NCBI GenBank assembly: GCA_022747635.1
Contig: JAKTNV010000001.1
Span: 32,869,040 to 32,933,039, forward strand
Direction of reading: 5' to 3'
Origin: Hetaerina americana
Lineage: Eukaryota; Arthropoda; Insecta; Odonata; Calopterygidae
Length of the DNA: 64,000 bases
The notes under the pieces are model-generated. The model made no database searches. It saw nothing but the letters and a program-made list of their open reading frames with translations, and was not told the origin of the DNA. This document shows positions 13,880 to 24,604 of the stretch, piece by piece (within the stretch, counting starts at the first letter, position 1; each line of letters begins with the position of its first letter). Both the position numbers and the translations under genes were made by a program.

Positions 13880-14095
13880 AGACACAGACCCACTAACACT
13901 ACATTTGTTCTCCAGTCGAACGTTTTTCCATCACAGTCTTCAACACTCCGTTTCCAGTCAGAACGCTGTGCATCCACTTTTCATGTCTCTTTTCGATTTC
14001 TCCGAGCAAACCGCGCTTCTCCCCCTCCATGTCTTGAACTTGCTCTTGTTTTCCTTCCCATCTATTTTGTTTTTTCCATCTCTCTTCACACAAAG
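13880..14095 (-). mobile_element. LINE fragment, RTE/craniofacial-protein-2-like ORF C-terminus
   Basis: The minus-strand frame reads EGEKRGLLGEIEKRHEKWM, HSVLTGNGVLKTVMEKR. This matches the conserved post-reverse-transcriptase segment of non-LTR elements often mis-annotated as craniofacial development protein 2-like (MVGEKRSLL...RRKKNWIGHVLRGDGLLK...). The second copy at 36990-37745 has the same segment (GEARGLLGEILRRQEKWM...GMLKT), so both belong to one family. The fragment is truncated at both ends and non-functional. Confidence 0.8.
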
Positions 14096-14109
14096 CTGGG
14101 GGTAGAAGG

Positions 14110-16070
14110 GTAATTATTAAAGTGAATCATACAGAAAGAGCTGGATATTTAGAAACGACGCATGCTTATAAAAACGCCAGTGTATTTCTCCTTCAAAACA
14201 CTTTTAGACATAAAATAAGAATTTTTAAAACGCAAATTGATGCATTAATGCCAACCGAATTTCCTTTGCACAAGGGAATAGAACATTACACTTAAGAGAT
14301 ACGGCAGTGCATATAAAGCTGTTGGTAAAAATATTTTCATTCCTTTCAAATATAGGAATGACTTCTCTTTTTATTTCATAACATTTTATCAACAAGTAAT
14401 TTTGGTGCTTAATGTCTTGTGTGGAATCATCCGGTTCACCTCCTGCAAAATAAACGGAGGCTTGCAAGAGTGGACTATGAATGAAGTGTCACAACGCTAA
14501 GTAATTCAGCTTCTACTATGATTTTTGTTAGTGTTGTCCTAGAGAAGATACTTGTAAAGACCAAATTTTATTTATAATGGCTGTTGGTTAACAGACATGG
14601 GAAAAGTTGCCATTTCTCTTAATGGATAAAATAAATACTTGAAAACTGGGTCGTTTATGAGATTTTATGGAGGACATAGGAATGTGCTATTATTAAATCA
14701 CAAAGCCTAGAATTTACAATCGAAAATTGGTCCCCATTGAAAGAAAAGTGTGTGCATAAATTATCATCAAGCCGTTCTTTAATCAAGCAATGCATTTGTG
14801 CGATTACATTGGGGAAATGGTAGGCAAATGTGCCAAAATTGAAAGAAAATTAGAGAGGGCCTCAAATGAAGGTTCGAAATGTCCTCTGTTCCCATAAAAC
14901 GTTTAATGATGGAAAATGCAATAAATGCCCATGTCCTCTCTAGGTTGGATTTAATAAGGGATTGTTAATTGGGAGAACGAACAGTGATAAAATATTAACA
15001 AGAATTATCAATGAAAGAAATTACTTAAGTGCAGTAGAAATGATAAGTTATGATTAAGTTATGATTTTATGTGCACATAGGACCACCACATCTTATATTT
15101 CCCCTAAAAATTGGGATTCCTCATCACAGGGCGAGGTGTAGACATTCCGTGAAAGTACAGCGGCGGTTTTAGATTGTGGGCTGAAAAACGTAGTCTTAAA
15201 TAGATTGTGAGGTTAAGAACAGTTCGTTGACTTAAGTGTGCTCCGAACCGAACCCATACGAAGTACTGAATTTGTAACCTATTTGCTAAACAATATCCGT
15301 AACCGTGAAAAACTTTTCTATAAATGCCGACGTAAAAATTTTCATTAATACGATTTTACCCCTTTGAAAAGAGTAATGGGTTTATACTTAATTTTTGAAT
15401 TTGACGTGAAAAGAGAACTGGTTTTAGAATCGCAAAAATCTCACGTTTCACTTTCTTTTTCAAACAACTTACATTTTTCTATTTTAATGCTAACGTTTCT
15501 AGCTAATGTTATATTATTCGTGCTAGTGTCATCAAATGTGTCTTAAATAGTGAAATTTATTACTGTTAAGCTGTATGTATAAAGGGCAAAAAAATATATC
15601 TATGTGAGTATTTTTTATGATTTCAATTGATTTCAGAAGTTTTTTATACGCTATCCTTATAACACCTTTATTCTGATATTTCTTCTGAAGTTTTCCCACA
15701 CTGGAGTGCATGTTTTGTATTACCTTTTTGATCAGATTGTTAATTTTGATACAATCAGCTTATTTTTCCTCCACGCCGATTTTATATAATCGATCGATAA
15801 TCTCAATGTAACTCATTTGAGTGAATTCGCTGTTTTACCTCATTTTGCATTTAAATGTTGCCTTTACCTCCTTTAAAATTGAAAATCAGATACTCGAAAT
15901 ATGCAGGAGGATATAATATACTTGACGTAATAAAACATCACACTCCTCGAGTTTTTGCTCTCGAAGCACCGGGGCCTTCATGAATGGACGGATCGGTATT
16001 TTTTGTAAAGAAAGAGTTCCACAACACCAGGAAGGGATCTATGTTGATTGCGGTATTCTAGGCTACGATT
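14110..16070. other. AT-rich non-coding stretch
   Basis: No gene or repeat recognised. Short frames at 14225-14467 (minus) and 15364-15546 (plus) have no recognisable content. Confidence 0.45.
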
Positions 16071-16079
16071 AGGATCTCG

Positions 16080-16625
16080 TCAAAGGCGTCCGCCGTCACC
16101 CATCCAAAAACCCCGGACCTCATTCGACCCCCTCATCCCTCCATGAGTTCCTCGTTTTTTTCCACCAAGGGGCTCAGGTGGAGGAAAGCTCACTTGGCTC
16201 TTAGTCTTTGGAAGAAGATTTGAGGGTGGGCGGGAAGTATAAGCGTATAGGCATGGATGGCATTCGGTGGGATGGAGACCACCCATGGTCACTCGCTCGC
16301 ACCCCTCCGTCCTCCTTATATCCTTGTCCTGTCCCATCCAGTCTGCAGCAGCAGCAGAATCGTAAAAATGCCCCGCGAGCCGAAATTGAGAGGATTCATT
16401 TTCCTCGGTCACGTGGACCACGAACGGCGTAAGGAGGAAGCGTTTCGTCTCACCTGGGAGAGTTCGGCGACGACCTCGGCCTCGTCTACACGTGGCGGTT
16501 CCTTCATTCGTTGCGCGAAACAAAGAGAACATCGCTCAAGACTTGAAGCCGGAAAATTAGTTACTTTGAGGAGAAGGAAGGGGGTTGGATTGAGGAGGAT
16601 TGAGGGAACCTTAACTCGTGTAGAA
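16080..16625. other. CpG-rich island
   Basis: This is a mixed GC- and CpG-rich block, not pure skew. It contains CACGTG at 16411-16416 and an ATG with good context at 16369. Overlapping frames on both strands (16080-16532 minus; 16208-16432 and 16257-16628 plus) have no recognised domain. It resembles a promoter-type island, but no transcript direction can be assigned. Confidence 0.4.
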
Positions 16626-16689
16626 TAATGTCATAAATAAAATAGCAAATGAAAACTTAAATCGAAACTTTCTATTGCATTTGCAGCTA

Positions 16690-17130
16690 TATTAAAAACT
16701 GATGAGGGTTTGTTGAAGAGATTGACTCAGCGGTAGCGCCTCGAGAGATATCACTATGATGCCCTTGGGAAGAAAACACATTTTTGGGAACAAATAAATT
16801 AGTGACTGTGTTCTTAAGGAGATATTAAACGATTTAATTGGTAGAGTGGCATTAAATTGATGAATATGAGATTTAAAGGAGATTAGAACCCAAGGATACT
16901 TGGAATTGTTCATTTGGAGCGAGGGAAATTGAGGTGATTTAAGTGATGGGTATAAGAGAAAGTTAAGTGAGTTCCAAAGAATATATAAGGGTATCGTGGG
17001 ATTTCTAAGAGAAATAATTTGTTGAAGGGTTATGGTGCATCTACAACCTACTTCCTTTGCTAGATGTACGGAGGAAATAGGCGAGGAAAACGAGCATGTA
17101 AAGCGAGCAATGGCGTGAATGAAAAACAAA
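16690..17130 (-). other. 150-codon frame, not recognised
   Basis: An uninterrupted 145-codon minus-strand frame (16692-17129) contains hydrophobic stretches and little low complexity. The plus strand is purine-rich. I see no family match. It may be the antisense of an old retroelement or chance. Confidence that it is a gene is low. Confidence 0.2.
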
Positions 17131-17139
17131 AGGGACTAC

Positions 17140-18010
17140 ATGAAGAATGATCGGAACTATGGCAACCTGAAGTATTTAGTGTACTTGTCGACATTTGACT
17201 GAGTTACTGAATACGTTTTTTGTAACTGTTGGTGGTAGGGATAGTGTTGGGAACTTACTTTTTTGGAGTAAGATCTCTAGGAGGAGAGTGCTTAAGCAGA
17301 TTCTCCGCGAGTATTGAATCAATATAAGATATCAATATATCAAAAAGTAGAGAACGTTTTTATCAGTAAGTGAACGTTAAAAACATTTTTTTGTTCCGTT
17401 GCTCGCTAAAATTAATGAAAAGTAGAAGTCTCATTCACTTAACGTAAACAAACTAAATGGTCGATATTAATTATTTATTTACGTCGATTGATGAAGTAGA
17501 TCATTTATACAGCTCTTCACGATAGTTAGCTGTCAGACATTTTGAAAACCTAATGTTTTGGATGTTTTTAGACTTTAAAGTCTCGAAATATCGGCTGTGA
17601 AACTCATAGCTACTTTTGAAATTCATCACCCATTCTCATATTTCTGGATAGTTTTGTTGTCTTGAACCCAAAAAAAATTTCTTTGAGGTGTTACAATACA
17701 ACGGATCGATAACTTTTGAAAACCACTGGAACAAATTTGAGAATAAATTCTACAAAGCAAAAGAAATATCGACACTCGATTTATATGTATCGCCATAGAT
17801 AGAACGTAAACGGTACCACAACTAGGAATTAAAAGAGACTTGCAAGTTTTTCGACTACTACTAGCCTTTGTACATGCCTTTGCAAATCACAAACTTAGCG
17901 GCTGTCGTAAAAACTTGAGACACTAGCGATCGGTAGTCATGGACACGAAGTGGATGCCGTGAACTTCATTCACCGCGCTATTCAACCTCATTACGAGACG
18001 CCAAGGTACT
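17140..18010. other. AT-rich non-coding stretch
   Basis: Nothing recognised on either strand. Confidence 0.5.
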
Positions 18011-18019
18011 AGGGATCGT

Positions 18020-18570
18020 CATTCTCTCTCGCATGAGCATCGTCACCCCTCCTTCCATCTTTTCTCTCCCCCCTTTCGTGATCTCGCCGGCCTCTCCCCT
18101 AGACCCGCCGCCCTCGGTCCACCGCATTCCTACCTCGCCCCCCTCTCCCTATCCACTCTCCCCCTTCGTTCACCTACCCTCCACCCCCGTCCCACACTCT
18201 CTCGCTAGTCCGCCTCTCCTCACCAATGTTTCCCTTACCAATTAGCCTTCCTAGGGACGCGATGTGAGAAGCGTGAGCCACGGCGCTTCCCTCGGTGGTG
18301 CGCTGGCTGCCCTTTAAAGCGGGCCCGGACACACACGCTCTCTCTCTCTTTCTCCCATTCGCCCTCTTCCTCCTCCTTCACTTCCTTCTCCCTGCCACCG
18401 CCCCACTTCTCCAGCATCTCTACTTCCGCGCCTCCTCACGCGCTCTCTTTTCTTCCCTTTTCCCTTCTCGCCTCCTCTTTCGCTCACGCCTTCTTTCCGT
18501 AATACCCTTTTGTCTACCGTCCGCTTGTTCGCTTTCGTCCCCCCATCTCCGAACACCCTCCTCATAACAG
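18020..18570. other. GC island, mostly pyrimidine-rich on plus strand
   Basis: C/T-rich and CpG-containing, with a brief mixed segment at 18250-18330. Frames on both strands are low complexity (Pro/Ser/Leu or Arg/Glu/Gly). It is a possible regulatory island, with no defined promoter element. Confidence 0.45.
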
Positions 18571-19111
18571 CGTCGGAGGAAAAGTATTGGAATTCGTTTT
18601 GGTCAAGATTCCTCCGCTGAGTAAGAGAGAGCAGTTGTGTACGTGTTCAGAAAGACGACCTCTTGTTGCGGGATTACACAAACCAATGCCCTTAAAGAAA
18701 CAATGGGGTCCGGGAAGGGAGGGAGTAAAATGGGTACATATCATTGTCGTGATCTCCATAATTTTTCGCGATAACGCGTTTTAGTGACTAACTATTACAT
18801 AGCGAATGAACTATTTTATATACATCATTTCCTAATTTCTGTATGCCGTTTGGATAACTACAGTTTTCACTGTTCTATAAAATACTTTTATTCATGCCAA
18901 AATATTCATGTATTAATTTTGCATTAATCTCTTGAAATTTATTCCTTATTACAGTTGTTAAAATAATCTATTTTTCCTGCTTAAATTATATCAATTTTGT
19001 TGTTGTGAAATCATGCGCATGGTATTACAGTCAACATCTTAATATTTTGAATTTTATGGTTAATTTCCGCCACGATTAACTTAATTCTAATTCGTTTTGA
19101 GAGATATTTGA

Positions 19112-19264
19112 TGGGCCAGTTCCTTTCCCTGTGCAAGTTATGGTTTCCCAGGAAGGTCTGGTCCCCGAAAAATCACACAGTTTGGGTGGAGCTGCAGGTT
19201 CCCGGGAATTGAACCGGGGCCCTCCGGTCATCCAACGCTCTATCCCTGGTCTACCGCAACCCGC
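19112..19264 (-). repeat. SINE copy, head and central body, 3' truncated
   Basis: On the minus strand this starts GGGTTGCGGTAGACCAGGGA, with box A-like GTAGACCAGGGATAGAGC and box B-like GGTTCAATTCC. It continues through the same body as the 5560-5838 copy and stops after GGAACTGGCC. It lies directly downstream of the tail of another copy (19268-19343), making a head-to-tail pair. Confidence 0.75.
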
Positions 19265-19267
19265 ATA

Positions 19268-19343
19268 AACCATAAACACAGTAATCAACCCGAAGATCGG
19301 TTTGGTAGGTGATGGTAGAGTTCACACAGTACTAAGCCCGACG
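19268..19343 (-). repeat. SINE copy, 3' tail portion
   Basis: On the minus strand it includes GAACTCTACCATCACCTACC, CTTCGGGTTGATTACTGTG and TTTATGG, matching the 3' ends of the copies at 5566-5620 and 60625-60690. The head of a second copy follows within about 5 nt. Confidence 0.75.
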
Positions 19344-19455
19344 TGCTTGAACCACGCATCGTAAACAACTCCCGAATGCCATCTCCTGGCCAAAGAATCG
19401 GGGCGGTTGGTTGCATAAATCCCCGCGGAATTCAGTGTAATTAGTTAATATCCGT

Positions 19456-19528
19456 TTCCTCGATAGCTGAAGAGGTTAGAGCATCGGCAAGCCGAAAGAT
19501 CTGTGGTTCAAGTCCCGGTCAGGGGAAT
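19456..19528 (+). repeat. tRNA-like sequence (SINE head or tRNA pseudogene)
   Basis: It contains a box A match (TAGCTGAAGAGG...GAGC) and a perfect box B (GGTTCAAGTCC) at tRNA-like spacing. An acceptor-like TCCTCGA pairs only in part with the terminal TCAGGGGA. The anticodon arm and T-stem do not form proper 5-bp stems, so it is unlikely to be a working tRNA. No CCA is encoded. It differs from the SINE family next to it. Confidence 0.6.
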
Positions 19529-20034
19529 ATTTTTCCACTTGTGATCTGCTCGATTCCGCCTTCTCCACCTCTACTGTGTTTGTCATTTACATGTGTTCCT
19601 ATCCCTTTTCCTTATATCTGTATCCATGCGAATGAATATAAATATATATATGTTTATACACACACCTATAGAAGGCTGTTAAAACCTCCAGGTAATCCAA
19701 TCAAAATTAGCTATAGAAGAGCTCTCTGATAAGAGTTCATCTTCCTCATTCCTTTTTAAAAGCTCAATAATTCTTTGTGTTTTTAGAAATATCTACAGTC
19801 GAGATCAGCAGCTTCCAGACGTGACCCATCATTTTCTTTCTGGGGTAATTTTAGGTTTTCGATTTGATCATCTGAGCTCCTTAGGACAATCTCGCACCTC
19901 GCAAAAGTCTCTCGAAGAAACTCGTAAAATGGTAACTGTGACGAATAATTTAAAGCCCTCATCATCCGGCCCACCTGCTTTAATTGAAGCAAAAGGGAAT
20001 CGTAATTGAAATGAAAACCAGAAGATATCCCCGC

Positions 20035-20660
20035 GAGCGCGCGGGGGAGTGAGAGACAGAGATATGAGAATTAGCGCTCACTTCTCCCCATCATCATCCG
20101 GCCCCCTTCGTCTCGCATCGCTGCTCCTCCGCCAAAGATTCAATTCCCTCCCCCGACGTGTGTCTGGAGGGAGAGGCTCAAGAGTCCAAAGGGACTTAAG
20201 GGGAAACAATTATAAAGGCCACGTCAGCGGAGCTGGCGTGCCCTCGGTTTTTTCCGAGCCAGGAATCGCAATGGACCTCCGCTGCAATTCGTGTACATTC
20301 CCTCGTAGGTACACCCACATGCCCACGCGCATGTTTATACTATGTCTGAGCGCGCACGTGTATAAATGCCGTGTGTATAAACCCGTACGTGCGTAGAGGC
20401 AATGATGCTGGGGGAGCGTGGTGAAAAGGGTGCGAGGGAAGGTTACTCCCTTCGCCACTGTCTCTCTCGGCAGTGATATCCGGGGGGATTATAAGTTGCT
20501 ACTCCGTCGACGACATTGATAATCCAGAGGGCCACGCTCTCGTCTGGGCAAGCACTTCCCCTCTAACAACCCCTCCTCTCCCGACGGCATCATCACCTAC
20601 CTCTTTTGTTCTCTTCCCCTCTCCCCTTTACACCCTCTCTCTCATCGTGTATACCAGGTT
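20035..20660. other. GC island with mixed and pyrimidine-rich parts
   Basis: CpG-rich mixed sequence at 20035-20420 followed by C/T-rich sequence at 20555-20640. Overlapping frames at 20049-20396 (+), 20210-20458 (minus) and 20473-20802 (+) have no recognised domain. It is a possible regulatory island about 3 kb downstream of the otp exon on its strand. Confidence 0.4.
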
Positions 20661-20845
20661 TCTCCATCCACGCAACTCGTGTCAATGCAAAAACATTTTA
20701 CGTAGCCTTTTTGTTTCAAAGTGCAGAGAGAAAATATATATTTTTTCAGGGGATAAAAATGTGATCCACGGTTGTTTGATTGACGGGGGTTTACCTGGAT
20801 GAAAGCTTATTATCCCCAAGCAAGTTCCACATTTTATGCGGAGGT

Positions 20846-20855
20846 TAATCAATTA
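20846..20855. promoter_or_regulatory. Paired-class homeodomain dimer site (P2-type)
   Basis: TAATCAATTA is two opposed TAAT half-sites separated by 2 nt, the P2 palindrome bound cooperatively by paired-class homeodomains. It sits in a moderately GC-rich patch (20800-21020) within the otp gene body. Regulation, including autoregulation, is inference only. Confidence 0.3.
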
Positions 20856-21069
20856 ATCACTGGGCCGCAGATATTTTATTCCGTGTCCACCCTTCGCGTT
20901 CATCTCTCCGGTTTACGCTGATCATAATATTCTCTGTAGTTGCTCAGGCTCTCTCCCTGGAAAATTTCGGTCTCGGAGCGAGTGGATTTGGAGTTCCAGA
21001 CACAAAACACCCCGATGATTGACCAAACCGGAAAAATGGAAGCGCCACAATATTATTATTTGCGTGTTG

Positions 21070-23300
21070 TTTTTCATGAAGAATAATTCAATTTACGAAT
21101 TTTGAACGCGTATTTGGGGATAATGAACATTTGAAATAATATAATACATATGGAGTTGAAACCAAGCGAGTTTCTGCCAAAGCGTAAGTTTATTGATCCT
21201 CTCTCTTATCTCTTTGCCTGAATTGTAAACCCTAAACTCTTCTCCCGCTTTTTGCCTTGTAGTATCGTTCCATAACCCCTTCGTTTGACTGATAAGGAAT
21301 GATTATGAAAATGTTTTTATCTCAAAGTCTTTTTCGCTATGTGAAGGGTATTAATATTTGCATTCGTCGAATTGCCGCTTGGCATTTTATTATAAGGTAA
21401 CTTTAAGTATGGTATGTATTGAAATTGACAAAATATTCTTTTTTGATTGGAGATGAATTTGTATAAGCCTGTGGTTAATCCTTAATACTTAAATACGATC
21501 AGTGTCTCATCCTTTGCTGGGATTATTTGTTATTAGAATGGAGCACCAAACAAATATGCTCATTCCTACCGACCTCCCAAGTCAATTAAATAGTTTCCAA
21601 AATTTTCGGCTCTGTGTTCCTTAATAAGCTATAATTATCCATTATCATTCCTTTCCTCTTGTCTTAATACTCACTCAGCTAATGTAACAATCTTTGTCTT
21701 CTAAATCAGAATAACATTAATAAAATCCATGGAGAGAATGCTGCAATTAACGGAATGAATGCAGCTGCGCACAAGCAATCTTGGATCCACGACGCTACAT
21801 TTAATTTACGCCAGTACGTTGCTTACCTGTATTCCTAGCATTAATCTTCTATTCATCAAGTTACTAATTTTTTAAACGGTTTTACGTTGCTTCACAAAGT
21901 ATGTTTTCTCTCTGAATACTCCTAATGTGGACTTCTAAAACAAAGAAACTTCTTTTTGGTGACAGGGATTTTAGTTTTAAATCATAACTCCCACCACTCG
22001 TATAATAGTATTTTCGGTTGTTTTATTTTAAATTTACGTATATGTCTAATTAAATGGCGATAATCGTGTCGCAAGGGGCAGATTTTGCATACAAAATTTT
22101 ACCCTGCCCTACAAGACATTATATGGTCGAGTAGTATGGGGAATTAAGCTATCAGTGTGTTGGAGGTCTGCATATATTCTAGTGTTCTACAGATATGGGT
22201 ATCCCGCTCCATTAGCCAACACACATGAAAATATTTCTTTCAGCCTTGGAAGATGCGACAAATCAATTTACATTCATCAAAGAACTTCGAATTTCATATG
22301 GAGAAAAGAGTATAGAGTAGCGAATGTGTAGTACATGTATAGTAGTAGCGAATAGTTATTGCCACGTTTTTATCTTGTATTTCAAGTATTTATAATCTTC
22401 AAATCTATAACCTGCTAGCAAAAGAGTAAAATTAAAATGTTATTAGGCGCTAGAATCATTCGATTTTCTTTTCTTCCTCCCTAGAGAGGAAAAATTCAAA
22501 ATCACTAATATTCCGGTTTTTATATAGGGGATTGGTTAAATATTTATCATGAATATTAGCTGAAAAAATGCATTCTATTTAAATGACTAGATTTGAGTGA
22601 TCCCGGCGAAAGATTGATGATCGGTATGAAAAGTGCTCCGGAACCGTAAATAATTTATGATTCCGGGTCTCACTAAAATGCGTTTAATACCAACTCATTC
22701 AAACCATGAGATTACCTCCCAACTTACGTAACGGAGGCTGTGATTACATTTGTGCGTGTTACCGCAGGTTCCTTCCGGCGACCCCTATCCTTACGGCCTG
22801 TATTTGTGCATATCTTGCATATTGAAGGCTCATCATTTTAAATATGGTGCACAAGAGTGGCTAAAATCATCTTGCGCACTAGTTCGTCAGGCATTTCAAT
22901 TCTTTTAGTAGCAAAAATACTCGATTTTCAGATAAAGACACAAATATAGGGTCATAGGTTCGAGTGCATGTGTTGTTTTTTTCTCAATAATTTTATAAGA
23001 TCAAATTATTTTTATTTATTCATTGGTGGACTTTAAGTTCCAAGCTGGGAACTTAAATATTTTTCTTGCATTCCAGTTTCAACCTCATTATTTTTACTCC
23101 TAAACAACTGCTCTTAAAAATATACCTCTTCACCGAAGTCCAAGCTCGGGAGCCTCGGAGATTTGGGCCAAGTTTTGAAATAATTACAATCAAGGCACTC
23201 TGCTCTGCGTTGCAGAAACTTCCGAGGGAGGGAGGGGAGGATAAAATGATCTCGGTGTTTGGATCTACCCTCTGCAGGCACAAAATTGCGAATAAAACAG
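21070..23300. other. AT-rich intronic sequence next to the otp exon
   Basis: No repeat or gene recognised. The patch 22610-22800 has mixed composition and stands out from its flanks, so it is a candidate conserved element. Frames at 23053-23313 and 23066-23308 are readthrough or shadow frames of the otp intron edge. Confidence 0.4.
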
Positions 23301-23310
23301 AAGGCTGAGT

Positions 23311-23317
23311 CACTCAC
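23311..23317 (-). promoter_or_regulatory. Splice donor of the otp exon
   Basis: The minus-strand sequence CAG|GTGAGTG fits the 5' splice-site consensus very well. It fixes the exon end after homeodomain residue 46. Reading through it gives codons unrelated to Otp and a stop at 23114. Confidence 0.85.
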
Positions 23318-23754
23318 CTGCACCCTCGACTCCGTGAGCCCTATCCTCATGGCTATCTCCTCCCGCATGAATATGTCCGGGTAATGCGTCTTTGCGAAGC
23401 ATCGCTCCAGTTCGTTCAGCTGGGCCGGCGTGAACCTCGTGCGGTGGCGCTTCTGCTTTGCCCCCGCCCCGCCCCCCTTGTCCCCTCCGTCGCCACCTCC
23501 GCCCCCACCGCCGCCCCCACCGCCGCCGGGCCCACCACCACCCCCTCCGCCCCCGAGGCCGCTCGGCGGCTGCGGCGGAGAGCCGTCGCACATAGGCCCC
23601 CCCGCCCCCACCACGCCCTGGGGGGCGGCGGCCGAGGCCGCCGGCGAAGGGCGTCCGCCTCCGTTTGGGAGCTGTCCCCCCCCGGCGCCCCCGCCATGCT
23701 CCATGGAGGCTTTGAGGTCGGATGATTTGAGGTCATCGCAGGAGTCTTTGGGTC
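23318..23754 (-). CDS. otp: Internal exon of orthopedia (Otp) homeobox transcription factor, N-terminal part of homeodomain
   Basis: This 437-nt exon is read on the minus strand. It encodes a charged leader ([16 protein letters not shown]), a glycine/proline-rich linker with long Gly runs, and homeodomain residues 1-46, starting [20 protein letters not shown] and ending GLTESRVQ. Homeodomain core positions R5, F8, L16, F20, L40 and V45 are present. [16 protein letters not shown] and [11 protein letters not shown] are hallmarks of Otp, a paired-class nuclear DNA-binding factor known for roles in neuroendocrine and hypothalamic-type neuron specification. The 5' boundary is a polypyrimidine tract ending CCCACAG at 23755. 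The 3' boundary is CAG|GTGAGT with the intron starting at 23317, between homeodomain residues 46 and 47, the usual paired-class intron site. The exon starts with the last 2 nt of a split codon (phase 1) and ends in phase 0. The ATG at 23704 is therefore probably internal. Helix 3 and the residue-50 specificity position must lie in the next exon, which is not visible in the window. Confidence 0.94.
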
Positions 23755-23800
23755 CTGTGGGAAAGAGGGAGAGAGGGTTTTTGCGTCAGTGAATGGTGAA
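23755..23800 (-). promoter_or_regulatory. Splice acceptor and polypyrimidine tract of the otp exon
   Basis: On the minus strand the bases before 23754 form a C/T-rich tract ending TTTCCCACAG. A branch-point-like CTGAC lies about 30 nt upstream. This shows that the exon is internal and that the initiator codon is in an upstream exon at higher coordinates. Confidence 0.8.
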
Positions 23801-24440
23801 GTGAGGCGATGAGGGACAAGGGGAAGGCGAAGGCCCGAGTGACAACGCCTTCATACGTGATCGTCATCATACGGGACCACGTTAAAAAATGCATGAAAAA
23901 AATAAAAATCACTTTAAAATACTGAGATGTACACTTTGAACTGTTGCATTTATTTTTTGGAGTAAGAAGATGGTTGATTGGAATTAGTTATTCTCTCATT
24001 AAAAAAACAAAAAGTGCACATTTTTTTCCTGTTTATGAGGCGATGAGATATAACTGTATCTAGTCCTTCATTCTTTCTTGCAATCAGTAACTCTGTCTTC
24101 TTCCCGATTCGTGATAATACCGTTGTCTTTTGATGGGCGCCTACGTATGCCCAATTTATCTTGCGTATTTGCTCTTTGATCCATCTTCATATTTTTGGCT
24201 TTTCTTCAATTTTTATCCAATTGGATCCTCGTTATAAGTCACTTATGTAGTGACAAATGATTATGAACTGGAATATACTTGTAGTCGTTTTTGTGTACAT
24301 GCCTAATTCATAATTATAATTTTGATTGAATTTGTGGCATTTTTAACCTATTGCGAGCGTCTAATCGAAATGAAGCAATAAATCGGCGATTGAGTATCTA
24401 AATATGATCATTTTAGCTAAGGCTTGGTCTAAAACCCAAA
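23800..24440. other. AT-rich otp intron, nothing recognised
   Basis: This is the upstream intron of the otp exon. No exon-like or repeat-like signal is seen. Confidence 0.45.
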
Positions 24441-24444
24441 CAAG

Positions 24445-24600
24445 AGTCTGTGATCATTCAGAAGATTGATTGGTTTAGATGAGGATAAAGCTTACCTTGC
24501 ACTATGCCCTAACTATGGCACGTGAAAATCTCGATTAGGGGTGCAGTCCTTTTCCCCTCCCTGTTTACCACGAAGTTATGGTGCTCTGAAAATCGTACCA
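24445..24600 (-). repeat. Old, diverged SINE copy
   Basis: Read on the plus strand, the order of short blocks is GATTGATTGGTTTAGATGA, CTTGCACTATGCCC, CACGTGAAAATCTCGATTAG, then TCCTTTTCCC. It follows the plus-strand order of the full SINE at 5575-5720 with many substitutions and indels. The tRNA-like head is not visible. Confidence 0.55.
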
Positions 24601-24604
24601 CTTT

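Larger units (their letters stand above)
1..23310 (-). other. Probable long otp intron (or otp 3' side), non-coding
   Basis: On the minus strand this lies 3' of the otp donor. I looked for the second homeodomain half (WFQNRRAKWKK) on the minus strand and did not see it. The stretch is therefore inferred to be intronic, with that exon beyond the left window edge. It contains AT-rich sequence, skewed GC islands and repeats that are listed separately. A large intron is common in developmental homeobox loci, but its extent here is inference. Confidence 0.5.

Noticed and set aside
16698..16720. CTGATGAGGG followed by GTTGAAGAG as a third hammerhead core
   Set aside because: GAAA is replaced by GAAG, and no stem II or stem I pairing can be drawn.
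19456..19528. A functional tRNA gene
   Set aside because: Box A and box B are present, but the anticodon arm and T-stem do not pair and the acceptor stem has mismatches. It is better called tRNA-derived.
23416..23792. Long frames in other phases overlapping the otp exon on both strands
   Set aside because: They are proline-, alanine- or arginine-rich shadows of the GC-rich glycine-coding stretch. The homeodomain frame is the real one.
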